Below are positions 16,717 through 24,390 of a stretch of 64,000 nucleotides of DNA, piece by piece. The stretch covers positions 302,636-366,635 of the forward strand of contig JAGYKD010000002.1 in the NCBI GenBank assembly GCA_018401695.1, in the 5' to 3' direction. Position 1 is the stretch's first letter. Every line of letters starts with the position of its first letter. The DNA comes from Flavobacteriales bacterium. GTDB lineage: Bacteria > Bacteroidota > Bacteroidia > CAIKAF01. The notes below the pieces were generated by a model. That model had not been told where the DNA came from and made no database searches. It was given only the letters and a program-made list of their open reading frames with translations. The translations under genes were made by a program, and so were the position numbers.

Positions 16717-17534
16717 TGAAGCAACGCTCCACCGAACGAAGCACCGGAAACCAAGGCCTTCAGTTTTGGTCTTCGCAAGCATTGGTCCAAGGGATTTTGG
16801 AGCAAGACCAGGGAATATGTCAGGCCGTTGAAAAGTCCTTGCCCCAAATTGCTGCGCTGGCAGAAGCCTATTTCCAAGCCTTGCAAAATGGGGGACGCGT
16901 CTTTTATATTGGCGCCGGCACCAGCGGGCGTTTAGGTATTTTGGATGCCTCCGAACTGCCACCCACCTATGGCGTACCTTTCGATTTGGTTATTGGCCTG
17001 ATTGCCGGTGGCGATGGCGCCATTCGAAGGGCGGTGGAGTTTGCCGAAGACGACAAAGAGGCCGCCTGGAAGGACCTGGTGGAACATGGAGCCAAGGCCG
17101 GAGACCTAGTCGTAGGTATAGCCGCAAGCGGCACCACAAGTTATGTGATTGGAGGTTTGGCAAAGGCACGCCTCCACGGCTTAAACACCGGCTGCATTAC
17201 CTGCAATGCCGATGCGCCTATTGTGCACGAAGCCGAATTTCCTGTAGTAGTGGAAACAGGGCCTGAGTTCGTTAGAGGAAGCACTCGAATGAAAGCAGGT
17301 ACCGCCCAAAAAATGGTACTCAATATGATCAGTACCGCAGCCATGATACGTCTGGGAAGGGTAGAGGAAGACCGCATGGTAGATATGCAGCTGAGCAACA
17401 AAAAGCTATGGGAGCGCGCTTGTACTATGGTAGAAGAAAGTACCGGATGCAACCGCGAACAGGCCTTGGAATTGCTACAAAGCGAAGGCTCTGTCCGGAA
17501 GGCAGTCAACCTTTGGAAGCAAAAGCATGCATGA
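16716..17534 (+). CDS. murQ: N-acetylmuramic acid 6-phosphate etherase
   Basis: A 272-residue SIS-domain protein. The ATG at 16716 (MKQRSTERSTGNQGLQFWSS) overlaps the preceding stop and begins the conserved N-terminus. Motifs include YIGAGTSGRLGILDASELPPTYG (sugar-phosphate binding), the GIAASGTTSYVIGGL loop and RGSTRMKAGTAQKMVLNMISTAAM, all MurQ signatures. It cleaves the D-lactyl ether of MurNAc-6-phosphate to GlcNAc-6-phosphate in cell-wall recycling. It is slightly shorter than the usual 300 residues. It sits between a catabolic E1 and a gene of unknown function, not with other recycling genes. Confidence 0.9.
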   Translation: MKQRSTERSTGNQGLQFWSSQALVQGILEQDQGICQAVEKSLPQIAALAEAYFQALQNGGRVFYIGAGTSGRLGILDASELPPTYGVPFDLVIGLIAGGDGAIRRAVEFAEDDKEAAWKDLVEHGAKAGDLVVGIAASGTTSYVIGGLAKARLHGLNTGCITCNADAPIVHEAEFPVVVETGPEFVRGSTRMKAGTAQKMVLNMISTAAMIRLGRVEEDRMVDMQLSNKKLWERACTMVEESTGCNREQALELLQSEGSVRKAVNLWKQKHA

Positions 17535-18096
17535 CCTTGCCCCTCACGACCGCTGGCTATCTCTGTACCAAAGCCAAGAGGATAGCCACAGTCCATTTTA
17601 TGGGCACAGCTACCATGAAAGCCAATGCAGGTACACGGTATACAACCACTACATTCATCCTCAATGGGATGCATTTGGCTCTGAAACACTGTACTTAAAA
17701 ATCCTCTTTGCGGATTACCAACAAGGCTTTGCCTGCATTGAATTGTTGGGGGAGTGGAACGATTTGTTAGGCAACGATTGCATGTTCCTCAAACGAGAAG
17801 TCGCTGAACCGCTCATGGAAGCCGGTATTCGTTATTTTATTTTTTTGGGCGACTATGTTATGGATTTCCATGCCGGGGAGCTTGATTATTACGAAGAATG
17901 GACAGACGAATTGGAGGAGGGTTGGTTGGCTTTGATTGCCTTTCGAAGTCATGTATTGCAAGAAATGAAACGCTATGGCGTCGCCGATTATTTTCTGTTT
18001 AGCCCCGAAGCTGACCTCATTCCCTGGCGCAGCCTAAAACCGCAAGTGCTCTTTGAAACCACCCGCCGGTTGCTGGCCAATAGGCTTGGTTTTTAG
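17527..18096 (+). CDS. Conserved protein of unknown function, coupled to murQ
   Basis: A 189-residue soluble protein with no signal or membrane segment; it is rich in acidic and aromatic residues (for example HAGELDYYEEWTDELEEGWLALIAFRSHVLQEMKRYGV). It overlaps murQ by 8 nt and reads in the same direction, so it is the third gene of the E1-murQ operon. I do not recognise a family. The conserved-looking core YFIFLGDYVMDFHAGELDYYEEW and the C-terminal SPEADLIPWRSLKPQVLFETTRRLL would be the parts to search with. Confidence 0.65.
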   Translation: MHDLAPHDRWLSLYQSQEDSHSPFYGHSYHESQCRYTVYNHYIHPQWDAFGSETLYLKILFADYQQGFACIELLGEWNDLLGNDCMFLKREVAEPLMEAGIRYFIFLGDYVMDFHAGELDYYEEWTDELEEGWLALIAFRSHVLQEMKRYGVADYFLFSPEADLIPWRSLKPQVLFETTRRLLANRLGF

Positions 18097-18182
18097 TCCA
18101 AAATTTGGAAAAAAATCTCTACATGAAAAATGTTAATCAATTGGTTTTCAGTTGATTGAATTTTTAAAAATCTCTACATCCG

Positions 18183-18329
18183 CCCCTGATGGAAGCAAGT
18201 AGCCGGCGCCCACCAAAGCCCGGCACGGAGGAGGCGAGGAGGCCCACCCTTACTTGGGTGGGACCCCGGAGCCCCATCCGGGCCGTGGCTTTGGGGGGTG
18301 ACGCTACTGCTGACAGCAGGATAAGGCGG
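18183..18329. ncRNA. GC-rich structured intergenic element, copy 1
   Basis: This sits in the 239-nt gap between the murQ operon and the Nudix gene, both of which end into it. Nested helices are visible: AGCAaGTAGC (18194-18203) with GCTACTGCT (18303-18311); CCAAAGC (18213-18219) and CACGG (18224-18228) with CCGTGGCTTTGG (18283-18294); and an apical hairpin CCCACCC / GGGTGGG (18243-18262). It shares the blocks CCCCnGATGGA, GAGGAGGCGA, CCCCGGAGC and GACAGCnGGATAA with copy 2 at 31341-31480, in the same order, while the stems differ in sequence but keep their pairing. The strand of transcription is unknown. It could be a structured RNA, a convergent terminator or a repeat element. Confidence 0.6.
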
Positions 18330-18335
18330 CCAAAT

Positions 18336-18758
18336 TCAAGCCATTTTTTCCTTTAGCAGCACCGCAACTTTTTGGTCAATCGGAAAGCTAAGCATGCCGC
18401 TTTGTAGCGCCGAAATGTCCTTCCAAAAGAACAGCTCTTTTTCTCTTCCTTTAATTTCAGTAGATTCCAAAAAGGCTTGGGCCGGCTCTTGCACCTGCTC
18501 AAAAAGATAGTACACAGAAATGAGTTGAACGCCCGGGTGGAAGGCCGATTCCTGAAAAAAGTCGGTGGTGTATAGGTGCTGTGGCTGCACAGGGCTAAGG
18601 CCGGTTTCTTCGCGCCACTCGCGGCACAAACCGTCGATTAAGCCTTCGCCGAATTCTAAACCGCCGCCGGGAAATTTAACCATGCTGCGACCGGCAAAGC
18701 GTTCTTTTGAAAGCAAGACTCGCCCCTTATGAACCCACAGGCCATAGACCCGCAGCAT
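18336..18758 (-). CDS. Nudix hydrolase
   Basis: A 140-residue protein with an intact Nudix box (GGLEFGEGLIDGLCREWREETGL), which binds Mg2+ and hydrolyses a nucleoside diphosphate linked to some group X. The start at 18758 (MLRVYGLWVHKGRVLLSKERF) is chosen because it begins the fold and falls 13 nt after the upstream DUF4920 stop; the longer frame to 18959 only overlaps that gene in another frame. The sequence resembles the ADP-ribose pyrophosphatase / MutT-like group, but the substrate is not predictable. It is probably co-transcribed with the DUF4920 lipoprotein. Confidence 0.85.
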   Translation of the reverse strand: MLRVYGLWVHKGRVLLSKERFAGRSMVKFPGGGLEFGEGLIDGLCREWREETGLSPVQPQHLYTTDFFQESAFHPGVQLISVYYLFEQVQEPAQAFLESTEIKGREKELFFWKDISALQSGMLSFPIDQKVAVLLKEKMA

Positions 18759-18771
18759 AAAGCTGCCCTGA

Positions 18772-19260
18772 TTACTCGGCAATGGCAACGCCGTTGGCCG
18801 TAAAGGCATAGGAAATTTTGGGCTCGGTAATGGCGTCGATTTCCTCCTGGGCTTTACCGGCGTCTTGGGCTTTGTGCTTGAGCCACTCCACAGATTCCTC
18901 TTTACGCTCCACGAAACCGGCAATAACCACAGGTTTTCCACCGGCATCCTTAGGCACAAAAAAGCCGTAATCCTTAAAGCGAACGGTCATGGTATCGCTG
19001 CCAATGGCCATGTCCATCCAACAGCCTTTCATTTGACACACTTCTGCAATTTCTCCCTCAACGGTAATTTCCGCCGAGTCGCGACCGTCCAAAAAGCCAA
19101 TCAAATCGGCTGCCGCTACGGCATTATCGGTGGCAATGCTGTCGCCAAAATAGCTGTATTGCACTTGGGGTGCCGTTTCTGTGGCGTCGGTTTCCGTAGC
19201 ATTTTGCCGGCCACCGCAAGCGGCTAATAGGAGCAAAGGAGCGAAGAAAAGGATTTTCAT
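18772..19260 (-). CDS. DUF4920 lipoprotein
   Basis: A 162-residue lipoprotein: signal with lipobox LAAC (MKILFFAPLLLLAACGG), then an OB-like domain matching DUF4920, with the characteristic EGEIAEVCQMKGCWMDMAIG motif (two cysteines six residues apart) followed by TMTVRFKDYGFFVPKDAGGKPVVIAGFV. The function is unknown; the CxxxGCW element suggests metal or redox binding. The ATG at 19260 is chosen because the signal peptide starts there and a TACTTTTG box lies 16 nt upstream. It precedes the Nudix gene in a probable two-gene operon. Confidence 0.88.
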   Translation of the reverse strand: MKILFFAPLLLLAACGGRQNATETDATETAPQVQYSYFGDSIATDNAVAAADLIGFLDGRDSAEITVEGEIAEVCQMKGCWMDMAIGSDTMTVRFKDYGFFVPKDAGGKPVVIAGFVERKEESVEWLKHKAQDAGKAQEEIDAITEPKISYAFTANGVAIAE

Positions 19261-19275
19261 GACAAATATTTTGTG

Positions 19276-19283
19276 CAAAAGTA
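19276..19283 (-). promoter_or_regulatory. Candidate -7 box (TACTTTTG) for the DUF4920-Nudix operon
   Basis: Minus-strand TACTTTTG matches TAnnTTTG at a suitable distance from the ATG at 19260. The GC-rich element beginning at 19294 lies immediately upstream, where the -33 region should be, so the element may influence or form part of this promoter. Confidence 0.4.
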
Positions 19284-19293
19284 CGGATTTTTG

Positions 19294-19443
19294 GGGCGTC
19301 CCCAAGGGTCGGGCCATTCGGTGCAAGTCCGTTGCCTTGCTAGGGGTTCGGCTAAGCCCATGCGGGGGTTTGCTGCGCTCCACCGCCGCATGGGCAAGCC
19401 TCACACCCATCAAGGCATCCGGGCTTTCCCCTGCTGTCCCTAC
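19294..19443. repeat. GC-rich hairpin element of the GGGCGT...GGGTCGGGC type
   Basis: This fills the gap between the DUF4920 promoter and mnmD. It begins GGGCGTCCCCAAGGGTCGGGC and ends GGGCTTTCCCCTGCTGTCCC followed by TACGC. A central hairpin pairs GCCCATGCGG (19356-19365) with CCGCATGGGC (19386-19395). From memory, elements with these same conserved ends recur between genes in flavobacterial genomes; I cannot check this here. The right end (CTACGC) supplies the mnmD stop codon, so the element reaches the end of that gene. Confidence 0.5.
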
Positions 19444-20102
19444 GCCTGCTTGATAGCTCTAGTCATTTCTCTTTTACCCGGAGGGCCCGGAAGGGCCTCC
19501 ACATGCCACCCTGCCGCTTTAAGTGCGCGTTTTACTGCCCCTTTGGCACAATAACTTACCCACACCGCTCCCGGTTTCGCCCTTTCATAAAGCATGCTAA
19601 ACACTTCTTCGGTCCACAATTCGGCTTGCTTTTCCGGGGCAAAAGCATCAAAATAAATCAAATCAAAGGAGCAGCCTTCCTGATGCCATTCGGTAAGCGA
19701 CTTTTGAAGCCAACAAAATTCGAGCAGATGCGCTTTCCTCCATGCTCCCGGGTTTAGGTATAAGGGCTGAGGCAGGGTTTGTGCCCAATGTTGGTCTTTT
19801 TGAATGAGTGCAAGCTCGGAGACTTCGGGAGGAAAAGGTTCTAAGGCAGTGTAGCAAATGCTTTGTTGCCGGGCATGAGCTTCCTCCAAACTAAGGCCCA
19901 AGTTTAGGCCGCTGCCAAGCCCCACTTCTAAAATATGCGGTATTTGGTTGCCATGCAGATTCCACCAATGCCGCAGGCCGGCTTCAATAAATACATGGCT
20001 GCTTTCTTGAAGTGCTCCATGGACAGAGTGGTAGTGCTCTTGCAGTTCCGGCAAAAACCAGGTGTAGGAGCCATCCTTGGTTTGTTTCAACTCCCGTTTC
20101 AT
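19440..20102 (-). CDS. mnmD: tRNA (5-methylaminomethyl-2-thiouridine)(34)-methyltransferase, stand-alone MnmD
   Basis: A 220-residue SAM-dependent methyltransferase equal to the N-terminal domain of bifunctional MnmC. Family signatures: EHYHSVHGALQESSHVFIEAGL, the SAM loop ILEVGLGSGLNLGL, YFDAFAPEKQAELWTEEVF and the C-terminal PGPPGKREMTRA. It makes the last methylation of mnm5s2U at the wobble base of tRNAs for Lys, Glu and Gln. The oxidase half of MnmC is absent, as is usual in Bacteroidota. It overlaps the end of the upstream PD40 gene by 4 nt, so it is the last gene of the TPR-PD40-mnmD operon. Confidence 0.88.
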   Translation of the reverse strand: MKRELKQTKDGSYTWFLPELQEHYHSVHGALQESSHVFIEAGLRHWWNLHGNQIPHILEVGLGSGLNLGLSLEEAHARQQSICYTALEPFPPEVSELALIQKDQHWAQTLPQPLYLNPGAWRKAHLLEFCWLQKSLTEWHQEGCSFDLIYFDAFAPEKQAELWTEEVFSMLYERAKPGAVWVSYCAKGAVKRALKAAGWHVEALPGPPGKREMTRAIKQA

Positions 20103-22000
20103 AGGTTTTTTGCATTAACCCACAGGCAGTTTTCGGGTTGATTGGCATTGCTTTGATATTCCAAAACAGCCCGCGGGTACTTGTTTTGAAGGGATTTAAG
20201 CAACCACTCTAAGCCCGCAACGGGATGGTTGGGATGCAACTCAAAGCTTAAATAAGCCTTTGGGTTTCTATCCAAATAATTGCTCCAAACCTGCTCCCAA
20301 ATGGGAATCCAGGCCAAGGGCAATTCTTCTTTTTCTGACCAAACCGGCAAGCAAATGCCGTCCTTGTCTTGTTCGGGCAATTGATGTTCTACCAGGCCAA
20401 AGCCATTTTGGCGTAGATGCGGCAAAACGAATATTCTAGGCAAACGTTGGGTTTCTTCGACGGCTAAGTAATACACGGTACCTGCCGGTAATGCCAAGGA
20501 GTGATTGTTTTGTCCTGCATAAAAAGCGCTGCGGTACATTTCTTTGGCCGAAATGGCGTCCCAAACTACAATATTACCGCCGGTATGAGATGCAGGGAGT
20601 TTTAGTGTCCACCATTTTACTGCTGCACAGCTCACGCATTGCTCCGGATTCTCTAAAATACTGCCTCTAGGTTGTGGCGATAATTCAGAAATGGGTTCCG
20701 CAACCATTAGTAGAGGGCGTTTTCCAGACCCCAGCAGCGATATCATGCGTATGGTGGCTTGGTCGGTATATTCGTTTTTTAAGCTGGGAACCAAAGCCAG
20801 CTGTCCATTAGCGCTTAAACTCAAGTGGGTGTCGTCGGCAGAGGTATTTATAGGATAGCCTAAATTGGTAGGAGGGCTACTACGATCTACATGGGCCGAA
20901 AACAAGTCTATTCCGCCAAGGCTGGGAAAACCGGAGCTGGCAAAGTAAATGGTCTTGCCATCGAAATGAAACCGAGGTGCCAGTTCATCTTCGGGACTAT
21001 TGAACCTTTCGTTGAGCCGTTGGGGTGGGCCAAATCCGGTTTCATTGGCCCATTTACTAATATACAAGTCCATTCCTCCGGCTCCACCCGGTCGATTGCT
21101 GCTGAATACCAGCTGTTGTCCCAGGGGGTCTAAGCTGGGGTAGGCCTCGTCCCAAGGGGTGTTGATTCCCTTAGGAAAGGCTTGTGGCGTAGCCCAGGCG
21201 TGGGGTTCGCGCCGACTAAAATACAGGTCTTGACTTCCTTTAATGCCCGGTCCGGTGAGCAGCAACCATTGACCATCGGCAGACAAAGCATTAGGGACAA
21301 AACCTTTGGGTATATCCCAGGTTTCGCCTTGCCATTTGCCTTGTTCTACCCAAGCATACCAGAGTTTGGCTTTGCCTTTTGGGTCAATAAAATAGAACCA
21401 AGCTTCGGAACCGCTTCCGCCCAGCAAGGGGAAAAAAACCTCTTGGTTTTCGGGTAAGCCGGGAAAGGTATCTACCCGAGCTTTAATTTGGAGTTCTTTG
21501 TTTTGCCGGCCATATTTAGCTTGGTTTACACGCTTTTGGGCCATTTCTATACGTTTGGGGTGTTCCCTGTTGGCTTGATTTAAATAGCTTTGGTAGGCTG
21601 AAACGGCCTGTTCAAAGGCATAGGTTTTGTGCCAAGCACGTGCTGCAATAATAGAGTCAGCATAGCCCAGTTTGGCGCCTAGGCTGTCGGCTGCCACAAG
21701 TAGCCGGTGCGCCCTAAGATAATGCCCTTGCAAAAATTGAGCTTTGGCTTTTACATGCAACAAACGGCCGTCTTTGGTGAGCACTTCTCCGGCTTTATGT
21801 AAGTATTTCCAAGCCTTATTTAGGCCTTTGGTATGGTTTTTTTTCCAAGCTTTATGTACCCGCTTTTGGCCTTTGTCAAAGGCTTTTCCTGCCCAGCTTA
21901 GTGAGTCTGCATAGGATTTAGGTTTTTTCCAAAACAACCACTGGGCGCTTGTGGAGGGACTCAGCGCCAACAGCAGAAGCAGCATTAGGGTAAATCGCAT
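20099..22000 (-). CDS. Secreted PD40 (WD40-like) beta-propeller protein with N-terminal helical repeats
   Basis: A 633-residue exported protein (signal MRFTLMLLLLLALSPSTSAQ). Residues about 25-160 are TPR-like helical repeats; the middle (about 200-410) carries PD40 blades such as WDEAYPSLDPLGQQLVFSSNRPGGAGGMDLYISKW and EDELAPRFHFDGKTIYFASSGFPSLGGIDLF. This combination is familiar from Bacteroidota OmpA-type envelope proteins linked to type IX secretion and gliding (PorE-like), but the C-terminal region here lacks a convincing OmpA peptidoglycan-binding motif. It overlaps the upstream TPR gene by 16 nt and mnmD by 4 nt. A surface or periplasmic scaffold role is inferred. Confidence 0.75.
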   Translation of the reverse strand: MRFTLMLLLLLALSPSTSAQWLFWKKPKSYADSLSWAGKAFDKGQKRVHKAWKKNHTKGLNKAWKYLHKAGEVLTKDGRLLHVKAKAQFLQGHYLRAHRLLVAADSLGAKLGYADSIIAARAWHKTYAFEQAVSAYQSYLNQANREHPKRIEMAQKRVNQAKYGRQNKELQIKARVDTFPGLPENQEVFFPLLGGSGSEAWFYFIDPKGKAKLWYAWVEQGKWQGETWDIPKGFVPNALSADGQWLLLTGPGIKGSQDLYFSRREPHAWATPQAFPKGINTPWDEAYPSLDPLGQQLVFSSNRPGGAGGMDLYISKWANETGFGPPQRLNERFNSPEDELAPRFHFDGKTIYFASSGFPSLGGIDLFSAHVDRSSPPTNLGYPINTSADDTHLSLSANGQLALVPSLKNEYTDQATIRMISLLGSGKRPLLMVAEPISELSPQPRGSILENPEQCVSCAAVKWWTLKLPASHTGGNIVVWDAISAKEMYRSAFYAGQNNHSLALPAGTVYYLAVEETQRLPRIFVLPHLRQNGFGLVEHQLPEQDKDGICLPVWSEKEELPLAWIPIWEQVWSNYLDRNPKAYLSFELHPNHPVAGLEWLLKSLQNKYPRAVLEYQSNANQPENCLWVNAKNL

Positions 22001-23031
22001 CGTGTTTTAAGGTATTGTTCTGCCTTTGGAGCGGCAAATTTGTAGGCTTTTTGCCAACAAATGCATGCCGAATCCAGGTCAAAGCTCTGTTCGTAGGCTA
22101 GCCCCAAATTAAGCCAGGCAGCCGGGTGTTCGGGTTTTTCTTTAAGTACTTTGGCCAAGGTCATTTGAGCTTTTTGGGCATCGTTTTTGGCCAAGCACAT
22201 GGCGGAGCGGTTCATTTGAGCTAACAGGCGATACTCCGGCATTTGCTCCAGAGAGTCCAATAGAGGTTCTGCTTCTTGGTGTCGACCTGTTTGGAGCAAA
22301 ACGGCCACATAATTGAGTTGGTGCAAAGGAGATTCGGGATCTTGTTTAAAGGCTTTTTCAAAATAAACCAAGGCGGAATCTAAGCGGTTTACTTCCAAAA
22401 AGTAATGCCCAAATTCGGTCAAATAACCCGGGGCATGGCTGCGGGCCTGGGCAAGCATTCGGGCAGCGGCCTGCATATTTCCGGTTCTGCGTTTTAGGCG
22501 GGCCATTTCCAACCAAACGGCAGGTGTTCCTTTGTTAATAGCCAAGGCTTTTTGAAGTGCCCATTCGCAGGAATCCATTTGCCGGCTTTCCAAATATAGA
22601 CTGCCCAGGTAAAACCAAGGCTCAAATCGGTGAGGTTCTTGTTCTACTGCTTGCTTAAAGTGTCGGGTGGCAGCTTCGTGCCTACCTAGCCTAAGCGCCA
22701 TAAGGCCTAAGTAGCGGTAAATGCCGGGAAAATCTATTTTGATTTGAAGCACGCGTTCAAAGGCCTGATAGGCTTCTTGATGCTTCTTTTGCCTTTCGAA
22801 GGCTACAGCCAAGTTAAACCATGCTTTCTCGTCGTAGGGGAAATCCAGAATCCATGCATTGAGCATAATTTCGGCTTCACCATAGGCTTGATTGGCAAGG
22901 GCCTCTACACTGGCTTGCCAGCGCTCCTGGTCTTGTCTGCTTTGTTGGGAATGGCCCATTTTAGGACTCAGCCAAGCAAAAAATATAAGGGTACAAATGG
23001 CCCCAAAGTATGCCGTTGGTTTAGCGTGCAT
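21985..23031 (-). CDS. Exported TPR-repeat protein
   Basis: A 348-residue protein with an N-terminal hydrophobic signal (MHAKPTAYFGAICTLIFFAWLSPKMGHSQQ) followed by about eight tetratricopeptide repeats covering the rest (for example EKAWFNLAVAFERQKKHQEAYQAFERVLQI and PAAWLNLGLAYEQSFDLDSACICWQKAYKF). TPR arrays bind protein partners; no catalytic domain is present. The ATG at 23031 is preferred over 23040 because a TATCTTTG box lies at 23038-23045, which would place the longer start inside the promoter. It is the first gene of the TPR-PD40-mnmD operon, so the PD40 protein is a likely partner. Confidence 0.78.
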   Translation of the reverse strand: MHAKPTAYFGAICTLIFFAWLSPKMGHSQQSRQDQERWQASVEALANQAYGEAEIMLNAWILDFPYDEKAWFNLAVAFERQKKHQEAYQAFERVLQIKIDFPGIYRYLGLMALRLGRHEAATRHFKQAVEQEPHRFEPWFYLGSLYLESRQMDSCEWALQKALAINKGTPAVWLEMARLKRRTGNMQAAARMLAQARSHAPGYLTEFGHYFLEVNRLDSALVYFEKAFKQDPESPLHQLNYVAVLLQTGRHQEAEPLLDSLEQMPEYRLLAQMNRSAMCLAKNDAQKAQMTLAKVLKEKPEHPAAWLNLGLAYEQSFDLDSACICWQKAYKFAAPKAEQYLKTRCDLP

Positions 23032-23037
23032 GGGGGG

Positions 23038-23045
23038 CAAAGATA
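23038..23045 (-). promoter_or_regulatory. Candidate -7 box (TATCTTTG) for the TPR-PD40-mnmD operon
   Basis: Minus-strand TATCTTTG matches TAnnTTTG only 6 nt before the ATG at 23031, implying a very short or absent leader. Confidence 0.42.
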
Positions 23046-23117
23046 ATAGACTGCCGGCATTTGGACAGGGCCACGGCCCAGCATCTTATGCACAACGGGC
23101 GCAAACGTTCTTATACC

Positions 23118-23801
23118 TTAGGGCTCCAATCCCATAAATTGCGTGACTGCTTGGCCTTGGTGGTTTAGAATAAGTTCAAATTCTGTGGTGTCGAGCAAGG
23201 CGTCAAAATGCACATAATGCGGGTGATCTGTTCGAAAGCGCGAAGCAAAGACATCGCGGTGAAGTACGTCTTGAATGGATTGCTGCAGCAATTCGGTACA
23301 ATAAAATGTGGTGGTATCTGACAGATCAAAGCCGTGATCGAAGGGAACCTTTTGGTCCAAATAGTACCGGGCTCTTTTTGAAATATTCACCCGATTGTTG
23401 TAATCGGTTTTAAGCCTCAAAACCACCAAAGTTTTGGCTACCGAGGTTGCCGAAAAGTGGTCTAGGGTTTCGGCTTGCACTCCGTCAAATCCGGATAGAC
23501 CTTTAGAAACGGAATGAATGATCATCCAGTCTTTTTGGCCTTTGGTAATGAAAGCGCAGTGGGAGAGGTTGTACTCCACCTCGTCCAAATTGGCAATAAC
23601 AGAAGAAACAAAGCCTTCGCCTCGTCTAAGAATAATGTCGCCTTCTTGCAATAAGTCCTTTTCCTCTTGGCTAAGTCTGTAGTTTGGGTCTGCTTTGACC
23701 TTTGCTTTGGTGCTGCCTTGGTTGAACTGCAGCGCCAAATAACTGCCGGATGCCAAAAGAAAAAGGGCTAAGGCTGCAAGGAGCAGCTTAACCCTTTTCA
23801 T
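23118..23801 (-). CDS. YiiX/YebB-like permuted papain-fold hydrolase (NlpC/P60 superfamily)
   Basis: A 227-residue protein anchored or exported through residues 4-23. The circularly permuted NlpC/P60 layout is visible: GDIILRRGEGFVSSVIANL, H81 in LSHCAFI, and the catalytic cysteine C168 in TFYCTELL with E170. Relatives (YiiX, YebB, LRAT-like) are thought to hydrolyse amide or acyl bonds in lipids or peptidoglycan peptides. It is followed 16 nt after the lipoprotein gene on the same strand, so the two may be co-transcribed. Confidence 0.82.
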   Translation of the reverse strand: MKRVKLLLAALALFLLASGSYLALQFNQGSTKAKVKADPNYRLSQEEKDLLQEGDIILRRGEGFVSSVIANLDEVEYNLSHCAFITKGQKDWMIIHSVSKGLSGFDGVQAETLDHFSATSVAKTLVVLRLKTDYNNRVNISKRARYYLDQKVPFDHGFDLSDTTTFYCTELLQQSIQDVLHRDVFASRFRTDHPHYVHFDALLDTTEFELILNHQGQAVTQFMGLEP

Positions 23802-23817
23802 AAATTACCGTGTTGGA

Positions 23818-24285
23818 TTATTCAGCAGAAGCCTCTTCGCCTTCACCTTCCATAGCACCTTCAAGTTCGGTCATGGCAGAATCCATGGTGTTGGTGAGTT
23901 CTTCTTCGATATCACCAAGCATGTCTTCGCCTTCACCGCCCATGTCCATTTCTTTGGGCTCGTTAACCAACCACTTGTCGCCACGCTTTACCAATTGAAT
24001 ATCGGAAGCAGCGTTTTCAGCGTCGCAGCAGAAAGAACAAGTAGCGGTAGTGTCGTTAGCCACTTCACACTTCAAGTCTTTAACGTCGGTTACAGGAGAA
24101 GTACCGGAGGTCTTCATGAACTCGATGTTGGCTTTTGTTTCTTCAGTACCCAAAGCAATTGCGTCGTCCCATTTCTGGTCTTTCAATGCAGATAGGTAAG
24201 AAGTAGCTGTGTTTTCAGGTCCGCTTCCACCACCGCAAGCAGCGAGGAGGGCGATTGCGGCAAATCCAAAGATTGCTTTTTTCAT
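23818..24285 (-). CDS. Small lipoprotein, DUF4878-like, with acidic tail
   Basis: A 155-residue lipoprotein: signal MKKAIFGFAAIALLAACGGG with lipobox LAAC; a compact NTF2-like region with ATSYLSALKDQKWDDAIALGTEETKANIEFMK and IQLVKRGDKWLVNEPKEM, resembling DUF4878; then a low-complexity acidic C-terminus (GEGEDMLGDIEEEL ... EGAMEGEGEEASAE). A CSFCC cluster lies in the middle. Function unknown; a cell-surface or periplasmic role is inferred from the lipid anchor. Confidence 0.7.
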   Translation of the reverse strand: MKKAIFGFAAIALLAACGGGSGPENTATSYLSALKDQKWDDAIALGTEETKANIEFMKTSGTSPVTDVKDLKCEVANDTTATCSFCCDAENAASDIQLVKRGDKWLVNEPKEMDMGGEGEDMLGDIEEELTNTMDSAMTELEGAMEGEGEEASAE

Positions 24286-24390
24286 GTTGTGTCTTGTTAA
24301 AAGTTTGTTAAAGCACTGGCAAAGAAAAACATATTTTTTTAATCTGCAAAAAAAAGATGAAATTCCTTTTTCTGTGCTTAATAGATTAAT

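Noticed and set aside
18111-18179. Direct repeat AAAAATCTCTACAT at 18111 and 18166 as an attachment site
   Set aside because: It is short, AT-rich, 55 nt apart and not linked to an integrase or tRNA.
18759-18959. Longer Nudix frame starting at 18959
   Set aside because: It overlaps the DUF4920 coding region in another frame and is proline-rich, low-quality sequence; the Nudix fold starts at 18758.
19273-19554. Plus-strand frame across the GC-rich element
   Set aside because: It reads through a hairpin element and into the antisense of mnmD, with no codon pattern or homology that I recognise.
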